From DASYKS01 sp035995205 (GTDB lineage Bacteria > Acidobacteriota > Thermoanaerobaculia > Multivoradales > UBA5704): a stretch of DNA of 64,000 nt. Every line of letters begins with the position of its first letter. Position 1 is the stretch's first letter. The stretch is taken from NCBI GenBank assembly GCA_035995205.1, contig DASYKS010000025.1, forward strand, positions 1 through 64,000, in the 5' to 3' direction. This document shows, piece by piece, positions 1 through 8,969 of this stretch. A program made the position numbers and the translations under genes. The notes beneath the pieces are model-generated. The model had not been told where the DNA came from, searched no databases, and saw only the letters and a program-made list of their open reading frames with translations.

Positions 1-153
1 GCATTCGAAGGCGGCAGGGTCAAAGTACCCGTGCAGGAATGACACGGGGATTACAAGAGCGGTCGCAAGCGTCCGACTTCGGCTCTCGGCCCTGTTGTGG
101 GTTGGGACAGCTGGGGGGGTCCTGCGGAACAGAAAAGATTCGACCGGCTGGAG

Positions 154-912
154 CTAGGAGATGACCCCTTCTTCTTCTTCGTCGTCGGCATGCCCGGTGC
201 GATGCAGGCGGACGGGACCGGTGCCTTCCGCTTCGAGCCGCTCGCGGACCTGCTTGAGCGCGCCGACTGTCTCGACGTCCCGATAGCCCAGCTCGACGGC
301 GCGGCGGAGATTCTCCTCCGCGGAGCGCAGCCAATTCGGGTTTTGAGCGAGAGCACGGCCGAGCGCGGCGAAATACTCCGGCTGGGGGTCGGTGCGCACC
401 GCCTGGCGCAGCAGCTCGACCGCGAAATGGTAATCCTTGGCGCCCGCCAGGCCGGCCGCCCGCTCGTAGATCTGGCGCGCGAGGCACCGGGTTTCCTCCA
501 GGCGGACGGCCCCCGTGGGCTGCGCCGAACCGCCGACGTCGACCTCGCGGTCGTAGCGCCGGCGGCGGTCGGGGTGATGGAGGGTGAGGTAGGCGGCGGT
601 CGCGCGTTCGAACAGCAGCTCCAGCACCCCTTCGCGGCCGGCGAGGCCGAGGGCCGAGGCATGGGTCGGGTGGACGGCGCGCGCCAACCGCTCGTAGCTG
701 TCGTGGATCTCGTCTTCGCTCGCGGTCGGCGGGATGTCGAGCAGCTCATACCAGGTCGCCGCGCCGACCGTGCCAATCAGGCGCGCGATCTCGGAGCGAT
801 GCATCTCCGCATCGCCGTCGAACGGATGATCGACCAGGCTCCGCTCGATCCGGCGCGAGAACTGCGCCACCTCGTCGTCGCTCGGAGCCTGGCTCCTTCT
901 CGGTTCGGTCAT
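154..912 (-). CDS. J-domain-like protein with C-terminal TPR-like region
   Basis: A 252-residue cytoplasmic protein. Residues about 53-105 look like a DnaJ J domain (start TWYELLDIPPTASEDEI, end PDRRRRYD). The invariant HPD tripeptide reads HPT at residues 81-83, so the ability to stimulate DnaK is doubtful. Residues about 125-235 form helical TPR-like repeats (AVELLRQAVRTDPQPEYFAALG). The tail is acidic (DDEEEE). The start was taken at the ATG at 912 because the longer reading upstream lacks conserved sequence. It lies 58 nt downstream of the esterase gene on the same strand. Likely role is protein-protein scaffolding or co-chaperone-like activity; this is inference. Confidence 0.75.
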   Translation of the reverse strand: MTEPRRSQAPSDDEVAQFSRRIERSLVDHPFDGDAEMHRSEIARLIGTVGAATWYELLDIPPTASEDEIHDSYERLARAVHPTHASALGLAGREGVLELLFERATAAYLTLHHPDRRRRYDREVDVGGSAQPTGAVRLEETRCLARQIYERAAGLAGAKDYHFAVELLRQAVRTDPQPEYFAALGRALAQNPNWLRSAEENLRRAVELGYRDVETVGALKQVRERLEAEGTGPVRLHRTGHADDEEEEGVIS

Positions 913-970
913 GACGTCCGTTCCCTGCAATTTTCCTGCAATGGCGGTCGGCGCGGAGTGCGCGGCGACC

Positions 971-1708
971 TCACCACCCCATCCGCTCGATCGCATAAGG
1001 CAACATCTTGCGCCACCAGGGCCAATCGTGGTTCACGTCGTGGCCCCACACGTCGAGCTCGTGCGGGATGCCTTTCCCGCGCAGGATCTCGGCCAGCCGG
1101 CGCGACGCGTCCGGCGCCTCGTAGGCCCCTTGACCGGTGAGGATGTGGATCTTCGTATCGTGACGCAGCGCCTCGAGCGCCGGTCCTTCGAGCTTCGGCA
1201 GGTACCAGGCCGGGTTGTTGAAATAGCAGTTCTCGTCCGTGTACCCCTTGAAATAATCGGGCGCGAGATCGTAAAAGCCGCTCATCGCGATCACCGAATC
1301 GAACAGATCGGGCCGGCGGAAGAAGCAGTTCGCGGCATGGAACCCGCCGAAGCTCGCGCCGGAGGTGGCCACTCGCTGCCCCGGCGACTGGCAGGCCTGG
1401 CGGATGTAGGGCACCACCTCGTCTTCGACGTAGCGGACGTAAAGCGCCTGGCGCCGCGCCTGCTCGGGCACCGGCAGCTTGTCGTCCATCCAGGCCTGGC
1501 TGTTGATGCTGTTGATCGAGAAGACGCGCACCTTGCCAGCTTCGATCTGCGGCTCGACCGCCTTGATCAGCCAGAAGCGCTCGTTTTCGAGGTAATCGGC
1601 GGCGGCGGTCGGAAACAAAAGAACAGGATGTCCCCAGGTCCCGTAGGAGACGATCGGCATGTCCTGGCTGAGAATCGGGCTGTGCCAACCGTCGAGTTGC
1701 TTTTCCAT
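971..1708 (-). CDS. Putative esterase, alpha/beta hydrolase (esterase D-like family)
   Basis: A 245-residue alpha/beta hydrolase without a signal peptide. The nucleophile elbow GASFGG places the catalytic Ser near residue 119. A late His lies in GHDVNHDWPWW, and the acidic residue is probably in the segment after HILTGQG. The sequence resembles the esterase D/antigen 85-like family (PF00756), often annotated simply as esterase. The start at the ATG at 1708 (MEKQLDGWHS) was chosen because the reading upstream is low-complexity and overlaps rlmA on the other strand. Substrate unknown. Confidence 0.8.
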   Translation of the reverse strand: MEKQLDGWHSPILSQDMPIVSYGTWGHPVLLFPTAAADYLENERFWLIKAVEPQIEAGKVRVFSINSINSQAWMDDKLPVPEQARRQALYVRYVEDEVVPYIRQACQSPGQRVATSGASFGGFHAANCFFRRPDLFDSVIAMSGFYDLAPDYFKGYTDENCYFNNPAWYLPKLEGPALEALRHDTKIHILTGQGAYEAPDASRRLAEILRGKGIPHELDVWGHDVNHDWPWWRKMLPYAIERMGW

Positions 1709-1854
1709 GGTGCGACCGACCTCCTCCGAAAAGGCAACCGCTCCTGCGGCGCCGGGTCTGGTGGGAACGGTGTCAGGATATCCGGCCGCGGACCGCCCTT
1801 CAAGCGCCGTGCCCGAAGCACCACGCAAGTACCGACCGAGAAAGATCAAATCCG

Positions 1855-2673
1855 ATGCTCGTCTGCTCCGTCCCGGCATGCCGCGCGCCACTCGCAATCG
1901 ATTCAAAAACCCGCCGCGCGGTCTGCCCGCAAGGGCATTCCTACGATCGCGCCAAGAGCGGATACTGGAATCTGCTCCAGCCGCAGGACCGGCGCTCGAA
2001 CGCCCCAGGCGATTCAAAAGAGGCTGCCCAGGCCCGCCGGCTGCTAGCCGATCGCGCCCTAGACGCGCCACTCTTTGCCGCGCTACTGCCAATTCTCGAC
2101 ACCTTGGACCCCATCAACCACCCCCCAGTGTTAGACGTCGGCTGCGGCGAAGGGGCCTGGCTCGGCTTCCTCGGCGCGCACCGCGAGGTCCAGCCTTGGG
2201 GAACCGACCTTTCGACCGCCGCGATCGAGCTGGCCGCCCGCCGACTTCCCCAGGCCACCTGGGTGATCGCGAACGCCGATCGCCGTCTGCCGTTTACCGA
2301 CGGCTCGTTCGACCGCATCACCTCGCTCACCGCCCGGCGCAACCCGGAGGAATTCCACCGCCTGCTGGCGCCCGGCGGCCGGCTGGTGATCGCTCTGCCG
2401 GGTCCCGACGACCTGATCGAGCTGCGCGAAGCCGTTCTCGGCCGAGGCGACCGCCGCGAACGTTTGGACAAAGCGCTCGACGAGCTGGCTCCCCATTTCG
2501 AGGTCGAAGGGACCGAAAGAGTCGACTGGACCGCGACGCTCGATGAAGAGGGGATCGCCGCGCTGCTCGCCGCGACCTATCGGGGCGGCCGGGCGGGGCG
2601 GCAGGAGCGGGCGAGCCGCCTCGCGGGGACGGCCGTGACCTTCAGCCGGGATTTGGCCTGGTTGAAGACGTAG
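1855..2673 (+). CDS. rlmA: 23S rRNA (guanine-N1)-methyltransferase, RlmA family
   Basis: A 272-residue protein with an N-terminal zinc-binding finger (Cys4, Cys9, Cys24, His28) followed by the family's GDSKEAAQARR stretch. An S-adenosylmethionine-dependent methyltransferase fold follows, with motif I VLDVGCGEG near residue 92. This matches RlmA(I)/RrmA, which methylates N1 of a guanine in helix 35 of 23S rRNA (G745 in E. coli). The first Cys pair is spaced CX4C rather than CX2C. The gene stands alone, divergent from the esterase. Its stop codon falls inside a GTAGGGGC-type palindrome. Confidence 0.85.
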   Translation: MLVCSVPACRAPLAIDSKTRRAVCPQGHSYDRAKSGYWNLLQPQDRRSNAPGDSKEAAQARRLLADRALDAPLFAALLPILDTLDPINHPPVLDVGCGEGAWLGFLGAHREVQPWGTDLSTAAIELAARRLPQATWVIANADRRLPFTDGSFDRITSLTARRNPEEFHRLLAPGGRLVIALPGPDDLIELREAVLGRGDRRERLDKALDELAPHFEVEGTERVDWTATLDEEGIAALLAATYRGGRAGRQERASRLAGTAVTFSRDLAWLKT

Positions 2674-2803
2674 GGGCGCACCTGCGGTGTCCGGCCCTAG
2701 GCCGCCGATTCGCAAGGGGCGCACCTGCGTGTGCGCCCTAGGCTCGGCACGACCCGCGAGGTCGAAGGGCAGACACTCGAAGGGCAGACACGTAGGTCTG
2801 CCC

Positions 2804-2807
<4 letters not shown>
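2670..2807. repeat. Cluster of three GTAGGGGC-type palindromes
   Basis: Three short imperfect palindromes lie between the convergent rlmA and asparaginase genes at 2670-2699, 2715-2740 and 2781-2807. Each has an AGGGGCGCACCTGCG- or AGGGCAGACACGTAGG-like arm facing its complement and ending in CCCTA or CCCCTAC. The outer two carry the stop codons of the flanking genes. Related units occur at 46590-46639, 48187-48317 and 59711-59760. They look like REP-type elements and may act as bidirectional terminators. Confidence 0.7.
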
Positions 2808-3823
<1,016 letters not shown>

Positions 3824-3877
3824 GGGGTCTCCTCGAAAAGCTCGGCCGATGCTACCACCCGACCGCGTGCCGGGGGA

Positions 3878-5536
3878 TTACCCCGCCCGCCGCACCAGCA
3901 CCACCGTCTGGTCGTCCGCTTGCGGATGCCCTTGGGCGAACGCGGTGACCGCGCCGTCGATTGCTTCGATCAGCTCGGCGAGCGGCATGTCGCGGTAGGA
4001 GGTGAGGATCGCGCCCAGGCGCTCCATGCCGAATTCTTCGTCGTCGGGGGCGGTGGCTTCAGTGATGCCGTCGCTGTAGAGGCAGAGCAGATCGCCGGGC
4101 GCGATGCCCGTGCGCTGGGATTCGAAGCGGGCGGCGCGGATCAGCCCTAAGGGGACTCCTCCGGAGCCGAGCTCGTCGAGGCGGCCGTCGCGGCGGAGGA
4201 GGAGCGCGGGGTTGTGGCCCGCGTTCAGGTAGTCGAGGGCTCCGGTTTCGGGATGGAGCTGGGCGAAGAAGAGGGTGACGAACTTGTTGGCGGTCGAGGA
4301 ATCCGCGAGGTGGGTGTTCAGCCGCTCCAGGAAACCCGGGCCGACGCCGTCGCGCTCGGCGAGCAGGCGGAGGGCGGAGTGGAGGGTCGAAACCAACAAG
4401 GCGGCCGGCATGCCCTTGCCGGAGACGTCGCCGAGCGCGAGACCGAAGCGGCCGGAGCCGGCGTCGAGAAAGCCGTAGTAGTCGCCGCCGACCTGCGCCG
4501 CGGGGCGGTTCCAGCCGGCGATCTCGTAGCCAGGCACGTCCGGCGGTCCTTTGGGCAGGATCTGGCGCTGAATCTCGGCCGCCAGGCTCATCTCGCGCTC
4601 CAGGCGTTCTTTTTCCAGCGCCTGGAGGTGAAGCCGGGCGTTCTCGAGCGCGATCGCGGCCTGGTTGGCGAACAGGCCGAGCGAGCGGCGATCGGACGCG
4701 CGGAACGGTCCGACGCCACGCCGGCTTTCTTTGTCGCCGACGGCGATCAGGCCGCGCGGGCTCCCCTCGATCTCGATCGAAACCGCGAGCAGGTGGCGCG
4801 CGCCGGGGAGCAGCGATTCGGGCGCCTCTCCCCCGGCGACGAAACGCGCGAGCGCCGGATCGTGGGCGTCGAACGCCTCTTCCGCCTCGCCGCCGAACGT
4901 CCGTTGCAGGCGGTAGCCCTCCGGGCCGAGCAGGTAGAGCGCGCCGCGCCGCGCGTCGAGCAGCATCACGGCGTGGAGCAGGATCTCCTCCGACAGCTGT
5001 TCGAGATCGAGGGTCGAGGCGACTTTCAGCCCCACGTCGTACAGCGCTTCGAGCTCGACGCCGCGGTAGTTCGCCTGGAAACGCTGTTCTTTCAGCTGGC
5101 GCTGGAGGCGCAACGCCTTGGCGGCCTCGGAGATCAGAAGGGTCGAGGCGTCGGCGAGCGGCACGTCGCCGGGGGCGTAGAGCAGCGCTCCGGCCGGCAG
5201 GCGCACCATCGCGAGGCCGCGGGCGAACTCCGGGTTCGGCGATGCCGGATCGTAGCTGTCGGGAAACTCGCGCGGGCCGTGGGCGCATTCGCGTTCGAGC
5301 AGATTGCCACGATCGAGGTAGAGGGCGGCCGCCTCGGCGCGATGCGCCTGGCACCAGTGGGCGAGCAGCCGGGCGACCAGCGGCCGGCCGGCGGCCTCGG
5401 TTTGGGACAGAACCAGCAGGTCTTCCCAGTCCTCGCGGGAGAGAGTGGTCACGGGAATCGGAACCGCGCGGGAAAGGTCAGGCGGGAGGATGAAGCCCGG
5501 CGAGCGCCTGGGTCTCGTCGGGGAAGATCTGGGCAT
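3878..5536 (-). CDS. GAF-domain SpoIIE/RsbU-type protein serine phosphatase
   Basis: A 552-residue protein. Residues about 170-320 form a GAF-like sensory domain (LYDVGLKVASTLDLEQL through DRRSLGLFANQAAIALENARL). A short coiled linker (EREMSLAAEIQRQILP) leads to a PP2C/SpoIIE phosphatase domain, about residues 345-550, with GGDYYGF, GDVSGKGMPAAL, NAGHNP and YSDGITEA metal-site motifs. It should dephosphorylate the STAS antagonist encoded just upstream. The ATG at 5536 overlaps the STAS gene by 59 nt. A GTG at 5452 would remove the overlap and is equally possible; neither has a clear ribosome-binding site. It is the last gene of the likely sigma-54 operon. Confidence 0.85.
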   Translation of the reverse strand: MPRSSPTRPRRSPGFILPPDLSRAVPIPVTTLSREDWEDLLVLSQTEAAGRPLVARLLAHWCQAHRAEAAALYLDRGNLLERECAHGPREFPDSYDPASPNPEFARGLAMVRLPAGALLYAPGDVPLADASTLLISEAAKALRLQRQLKEQRFQANYRGVELEALYDVGLKVASTLDLEQLSEEILLHAVMLLDARRGALYLLGPEGYRLQRTFGGEAEEAFDAHDPALARFVAGGEAPESLLPGARHLLAVSIEIEGSPRGLIAVGDKESRRGVGPFRASDRRSLGLFANQAAIALENARLHLQALEKERLEREMSLAAEIQRQILPKGPPDVPGYEIAGWNRPAAQVGGDYYGFLDAGSGRFGLALGDVSGKGMPAALLVSTLHSALRLLAERDGVGPGFLERLNTHLADSSTANKFVTLFFAQLHPETGALDYLNAGHNPALLLRRDGRLDELGSGGVPLGLIRAARFESQRTGIAPGDLLCLYSDGITEATAPDDEEFGMERLGAILTSYRDMPLAELIEAIDGAVTAFAQGHPQADDQTVVLVRRAG

Positions 5537-5834
5537 ATTGCGAGAGGCCCATGATCTCGAAGGTCTTCGCGATCGTCGGCGTCAGGCTGCAAAACCCGAG
5601 CTTGCCGTCGATCTCGATCATCTTCTCGATGATCTCGATCAGGATCGAGATGCCGATCGAATTGACGATCTTGGTGCCGTTCAGATTGAGCAGCAGGATC
5701 TTCCGCCCTTCGTCGATCAGCTGATAGGCCACCCGGGCGATCTCCTCGCCGCCCTGGTTGTTGATGTATCCCTCCGTGTAGACGATCGCGAAGCCATCCT
5801 GGCGATCGACGGTTACACGCAAACTTTCGGTCAT
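5478..5834 (-). CDS. STAS-domain anti-sigma factor antagonist (RsbV-like)
   Basis: A 118-residue single STAS domain. The segment ILLLNLNGTKIVNSIGISIL is the conserved strand-loop-helix. Ser59 is at the usual phosphorylation site, although the classical DSSG is NSIG here. In partner switching the unphosphorylated form binds the RsbW-like kinase and releases its target. It sits between the kinase (38 nt upstream) and the phosphatase (overlapping downstream), the standard module order. The start at ATG 5834 gives a full-length domain. Confidence 0.85.
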   Translation of the reverse strand: MTESLRVTVDRQDGFAIVYTEGYINNQGGEEIARVAYQLIDEGRKILLLNLNGTKIVNSIGISILIEIIEKMIEIDGKLGFCSLTPTIAKTFEIMGLSQYAQIFPDETQALAGLHPPA

Positions 5835-5872
5835 CGACGTAGCTCTCCGCCTGCTCGACTTTCGGCGCCTTT

Positions 5873-6310
5873 TCAGCGCCTCTTGCTCATCACCACCGTG
5901 GTGCCGCCACCCGCGCTCGAATCGATCTCGACGCTGTCCATCAGCCCTTCGATGATCTCCAAGCCCCAGCCGCGCTTGTTCTTGTCGGTGAGCTTCTTGA
6001 CCATCTGCGGCTTCTCGCGCTCTTCCGGCGCGAAGCCGATGCCGGTGTCGCGCACCGAGATGCGCAACAGCTCCGGTTCGCCGCCCCCGAGCACCTCGAA
6101 GGTCATGTAGACCTTCCGGTCCGGAGCGTGGCTGTGCTCGAACGCGTTGATGCACGCTTCGATCACCGCCATGCGAACTTCGTCGATTCTATCCGGAGTC
6201 ATCTGCATGTACTCGGCCATGGCAGTCGCCGTCTTGCTCGCCGCGACTTCCATGTCGGGGAGCATCGGGAGCGTCAGCGTGACCTCCCTGAGCACCGCGT
6301 TGCCGGTCAT
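5873..6310 (-). CDS. Anti-sigma regulatory factor, RsbW-like serine kinase
   Basis: A 145-residue GHKL ATPase-fold protein. It shows the N box EACINAFEHS, G1 box DTGIGF and a GWGLEIIEGLMD G2-like segment. Proteins of this family phosphorylate a STAS antagonist and sequester a sigma factor or another target. No sigma factor gene lies nearby, so the target could be something else or encoded elsewhere. It follows a 51-residue membrane protein by 24 nt and precedes the STAS gene. Confidence 0.87.
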   Translation of the reverse strand: MTGNAVLREVTLTLPMLPDMEVAASKTATAMAEYMQMTPDRIDEVRMAVIEACINAFEHSHAPDRKVYMTFEVLGGGEPELLRISVRDTGIGFAPEEREKPQMVKKLTDKNKRGWGLEIIEGLMDSVEIDSSAGGGTTVVMSKRR

Positions 6311-6334
6311 GGTCGATTTCCTGTTCCGCGGCCC

Positions 6335-6490
6335 TTAGAAGGTCAGGTAGAGCTCTAGAGCGTAGATGACGATCGGATGCACCGCATCCTGGGCCAAGAG
6401 CGCCAGGAAGCTCGCACAGGTCACCACCGACAGGATCACCGAGCTCGAAACGCGGGGAAGAGCAATGGACTTGCGCACGGAGTCTAACAT
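6335..6490 (-). CDS. 51-residue predicted membrane protein heading the partner-switch operon
   Basis: This small gene was read directly from the sequence. It begins MLDSVRKSIALPR and ends ALELYLTF before TAA. Residues about 17-33 (VILSVVTCASFLALLA) form a hydrophobic segment, and residues 37-51 are a second hydrophobic stretch, giving one or two membrane passes with a basic N terminus. A strong GAGGAGAGG ribosome-binding site lies about 6 nt before the ATG. A sigma-54-type promoter is 36 nt upstream of the start codon. No family was recognised. Position suggests a membrane anchor or input for the RsbW/STAS/SpoIIE module; this is inference. Confidence 0.62.
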   Translation of the reverse strand: MLDSVRKSIALPRVSSSVILSVVTCASFLALLAQDAVHPIVIYALELYLTF

Positions 6491-6525
6491 TGTCGGGCCT
6501 CTCCTCATTCTCGGGTCTCACCTAC

Positions 6526-6541
6526 CGCAAGGGCGTTGCCA
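6526..6541 (-). promoter_or_regulatory. Sigma-54 (-24/-12) promoter for the partner-switch operon
   Basis: On the minus strand the sequence TGGCAACGCCCTTGCG has GG and GC separated by exactly 10 nt. It matches the RpoN consensus TGGCACG-N4-TTGC well. Transcription would start near 6515, about 25 nt before the ATG at 6490. A sigma-54 activator gene lies directly upstream. Confidence 0.65.
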
Positions 6542-6643
6542 GCCCTGCACCCGATTTGCCTCGAAGCCGCCAAGCTCTTGAATCCACACCGTTTACTCTA
6601 TCCCAACCCGGGCCGGGACGCGATCGGCAAGAAACCCGCTTGC

Positions 6644-6756
6644 GACAAAATGCCCCGCGCAGATCAGGAGGCTCCGCGGCCTCGTCGCGGAAACGCCATC
6701 CCGCCTTGCCGGAATCGCCGTTCGGGTCATAATGCCCCGCTGCGTCATTTTGCCCC
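6644..6756. promoter_or_regulatory. Three copies of a 13-bp motif GWCAWWWTGCCCC, candidate activator sites
   Basis: GACAAAATGCCCC (6644-6656), GTCATAATGCCCC (6726-6738) and GTCATTTTGCCCC (6744-6756) are in the same orientation between the activator gene and the sigma-54 promoter. They lie about 130-240 nt upstream of the expected start site, where enhancer sites for sigma-54 activators are usual. Binding by the 6773-8272 product is inference. Confidence 0.5.
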
Positions 6757-6772
6757 ACAGCGTTACGGACGC

Positions 6773-8272
6773 TCAGAAGCCCTTGCGCTGCAATGTCTTG
6801 CGGTCGATCCCGAGAAGCTTCGCCGCCTCGGTCTTGTTGCCATGGACCAGCTCCAGCACCCGCGTGATGTGGTGATGTTCCAAACTCTCCAGATCGAGCC
6901 GCTCGGGGGCCTCGGCCGCACTCTCTCCCGTTTTCCCCGCCGCCGCGGCTCCGAGCAGCGAGCGCACCAGCTCCGCCTCGATGTCGGTGTCGGCGAGCGA
7001 CGCCGCCCCCTCGACCAGGTTTTGCAGCTCGCGCACGTTGCCCGGGTAGTCGTAGGACAGGAGCAGAGCGAGAGCGTCGGCCTTGAGCAGGGGCGAAGGG
7101 ATGTTCTCGCGGCGGCAGAACTCTTCGAGGAAATGGCGCACCAGGTGCGGAATGTCCGCCCGGCGCTCGCGCAAGGGAGGCAGGTCCACTTCGACCCCCT
7201 TCAACCGGTAGTAGAGATCCTCGCGGAAGGTCCCTTCGCGCACCATCCGTTCCAGGTCGCGATGGGTCGCCGCGATCAGCCGCACGTCGACCGGGATCGG
7301 CTGGCGCCCGCCCAAGCGGACCACCTCGCGCTCTTGGAGGACGCGCAGCAGCTTCGCCTGAAGGGGAGGGTCCATGTCGCCGATCTCGTCGAGGAACAGC
7401 GTCCCGCCGTCGGCCAGCTCGAACTTGCCCGGCCGCGCCTGGACGCCGGTGGCCACTCCCCCCTCGATGCCGAACAGCTCGCTTTCGAGCAGCGATTCGG
7501 GAATCGCCGCGCAATTGAGCGCGATCAGTGCGCCGGCCCGCCGCGAGCGCAGGTGAAGGAGCTTCGCGATCAGCTCCTTGCCCGTGCCGCTCTCGCCCCG
7601 GATCAGGACCGAGACCCCGCGCGGCGCCACCCTTTCCACGATTTCGAGCACCCGGCGCATCGGCGGGGTCGAGGCGATCACTCGTTGGCCGTCGACCTCG
7701 TCGGTCAGCCGGTCCTTGAGCGCCTTGTTCTCTTCTTCGAGCTTCTCGCGCTGCGTCTCCAGCCGTTCCACCTGCCGCGCCGAATCGAGCGCGATACCGG
7801 CGAGCGTACCGACCGAATCGAGAAACCGCCGGTCGTCGTCCGAAAAAGAGGCCTCGGAATCGCCGCGCGCCTCCTTGTCCAGGATCGCGAGATAGCCGAG
7901 AAAGGTGCCGCGATAGGCGAGCGGAGTGGCCACCAGATCGTGAAACCGCCGGCCGGCCAGCTCCCCTTCGGTTTGAACCAGCGGGCGCCCCGCGGCGAGC
8001 AGCTCGCGCCAGAGCGGCGAAGCGAGCAACGCCGCGCCGGATACCGCCGGCTCGGTCCATCCGACCGTGGCGACACCCCGGGGACCGCCGTATGCGTCCC
8101 GAGTGACCGCCACCGCCGCCCCGGGATCGAGGACCGCGCACACCCGTTCGAGCAACTCGTCGACCAGCTCCTGCTCCCCCCGCTGCGCCTGGAGCGCGAG
8201 CGCCAGGTCGTAGAGCGTCTCCAGCTGCAGGATCCGGCGGCGCTCGGCGAGCGAGGAGTCGGCGCGGGGCAT
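6773..8272 (-). CDS. GAF-domain sigma-54-dependent transcriptional activator
   Basis: A 499-residue enhancer-binding protein. Residues about 15-170 form a GAF-like sensor, then a coiled linker (VERLETQREKLEEENKALKD). The AAA+ domain spans about residues 200-430 with Walker A GESGTGKE and Walker B LFLDEIGD. The sigma-54 contact loop reads GVATGV instead of GAFTGA. A Fis-type helix-turn-helix closes the protein (NKTEAAKLLGIDRKTLQRKG). The next gene set on the same strand has a sigma-54 promoter, so the protein probably activates it in response to a small ligand bound by GAF. The ligand cannot be told from the sequence. Confidence 0.88.
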   Translation of the reverse strand: MPRADSSLAERRRILQLETLYDLALALQAQRGEQELVDELLERVCAVLDPGAAVAVTRDAYGGPRGVATVGWTEPAVSGAALLASPLWRELLAAGRPLVQTEGELAGRRFHDLVATPLAYRGTFLGYLAILDKEARGDSEASFSDDDRRFLDSVGTLAGIALDSARQVERLETQREKLEEENKALKDRLTDEVDGQRVIASTPPMRRVLEIVERVAPRGVSVLIRGESGTGKELIAKLLHLRSRRAGALIALNCAAIPESLLESELFGIEGGVATGVQARPGKFELADGGTLFLDEIGDMDPPLQAKLLRVLQEREVVRLGGRQPIPVDVRLIAATHRDLERMVREGTFREDLYYRLKGVEVDLPPLRERRADIPHLVRHFLEEFCRRENIPSPLLKADALALLLSYDYPGNVRELQNLVEGAASLADTDIEAELVRSLLGAAAAGKTGESAAEAPERLDLESLEHHHITRVLELVHGNKTEAAKLLGIDRKTLQRKGF

Positions 8273-8345
8273 TGGGCCATTGTATGTGGCCGGCCACCTC
8301 CGTACCGATTGCGGCGATCCATAGATTTTTGTACATTTGCCGAAG

Positions 8346-8969
8346 ATGAGCTCGTGGATCGGCAGTCTCGGAGGTGGGCGCGCGCGCGCCGTGCGATCGC
8401 CGGAGTTTCAAGAGGCGCTCCAGGGAATCGACCAGTGCCGGCGAGGCGATTGGACCGACGGCATCGGCCGCCTGGCGAAGGCGGCGGCGGGCGCCGAGCG
8501 CGGCACGCTGCCCGGGACCGTGTTTTCGTTCCTCGGCTACGGCCTGGCGCTGCGCGAAGGGCGGATCGACGAAGGGCTCGCGCTCTGCCGTCATGCGGTC
8601 CGGCTGCAGCTGTTCGAGCCGGAGAACCATCTGAACCTCGCACGCACCCAATTGCTCGCCGACGACCGTTCGGGCGCCTATCGGACGGTGCGCGAAGGGC
8701 TGCGGGTCGATCGCAACGACAAGCAGCTACAGGCGCTGCGCCGAACGCTCGGCGAGCGGCGGCGGCCGATCCTGTCGTTTCTCTCCCGGACCCACCCGAT
8801 CAATCGGGCGCTCGGCCGCTGGCGCCATGCGCTGGCGACCTTCTTTCGCCCGGAACCGGTTGCGCCGCCCGCGCCCCGGACGCCGTCGCAGAGGCCGCGG
8901 GAGCGTCCGGGGGTTCAGGCGCCGCGACCGCCGAAATCACCAGCTGCATCGCGGGATCGAGCGTCATGA
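8346..8969 (+). CDS. TPR-like protein of unknown function
   Basis: A 207-residue soluble protein, divergent from the sigma-54 activator. Residues about 20-140 contain two or three TPR-like helical pairs (GDWTDGIGRLAKAAAGAERG, EGLALCRHAVRLQLFEPENH, GAYRTVREGLRVDRNDKQLQ). The C-terminal 45 residues are Pro/Arg-rich and probably disordered. ATG 8346 was preferred to a TTG three codons upstream. The last 170 nt overlap the convergent gene 8800-9696, so one of the two C termini may be shorter in reality. Confidence 0.55.
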   Translation: MSSWIGSLGGGRARAVRSPEFQEALQGIDQCRRGDWTDGIGRLAKAAAGAERGTLPGTVFSFLGYGLALREGRIDEGLALCRHAVRLQLFEPENHLNLARTQLLADDRSGAYRTVREGLRVDRNDKQLQALRRTLGERRRPILSFLSRTHPINRALGRWRHALATFFRPEPVAPPAPRTPSQRPRERPGVQAPRPPKSPAASRDRAS

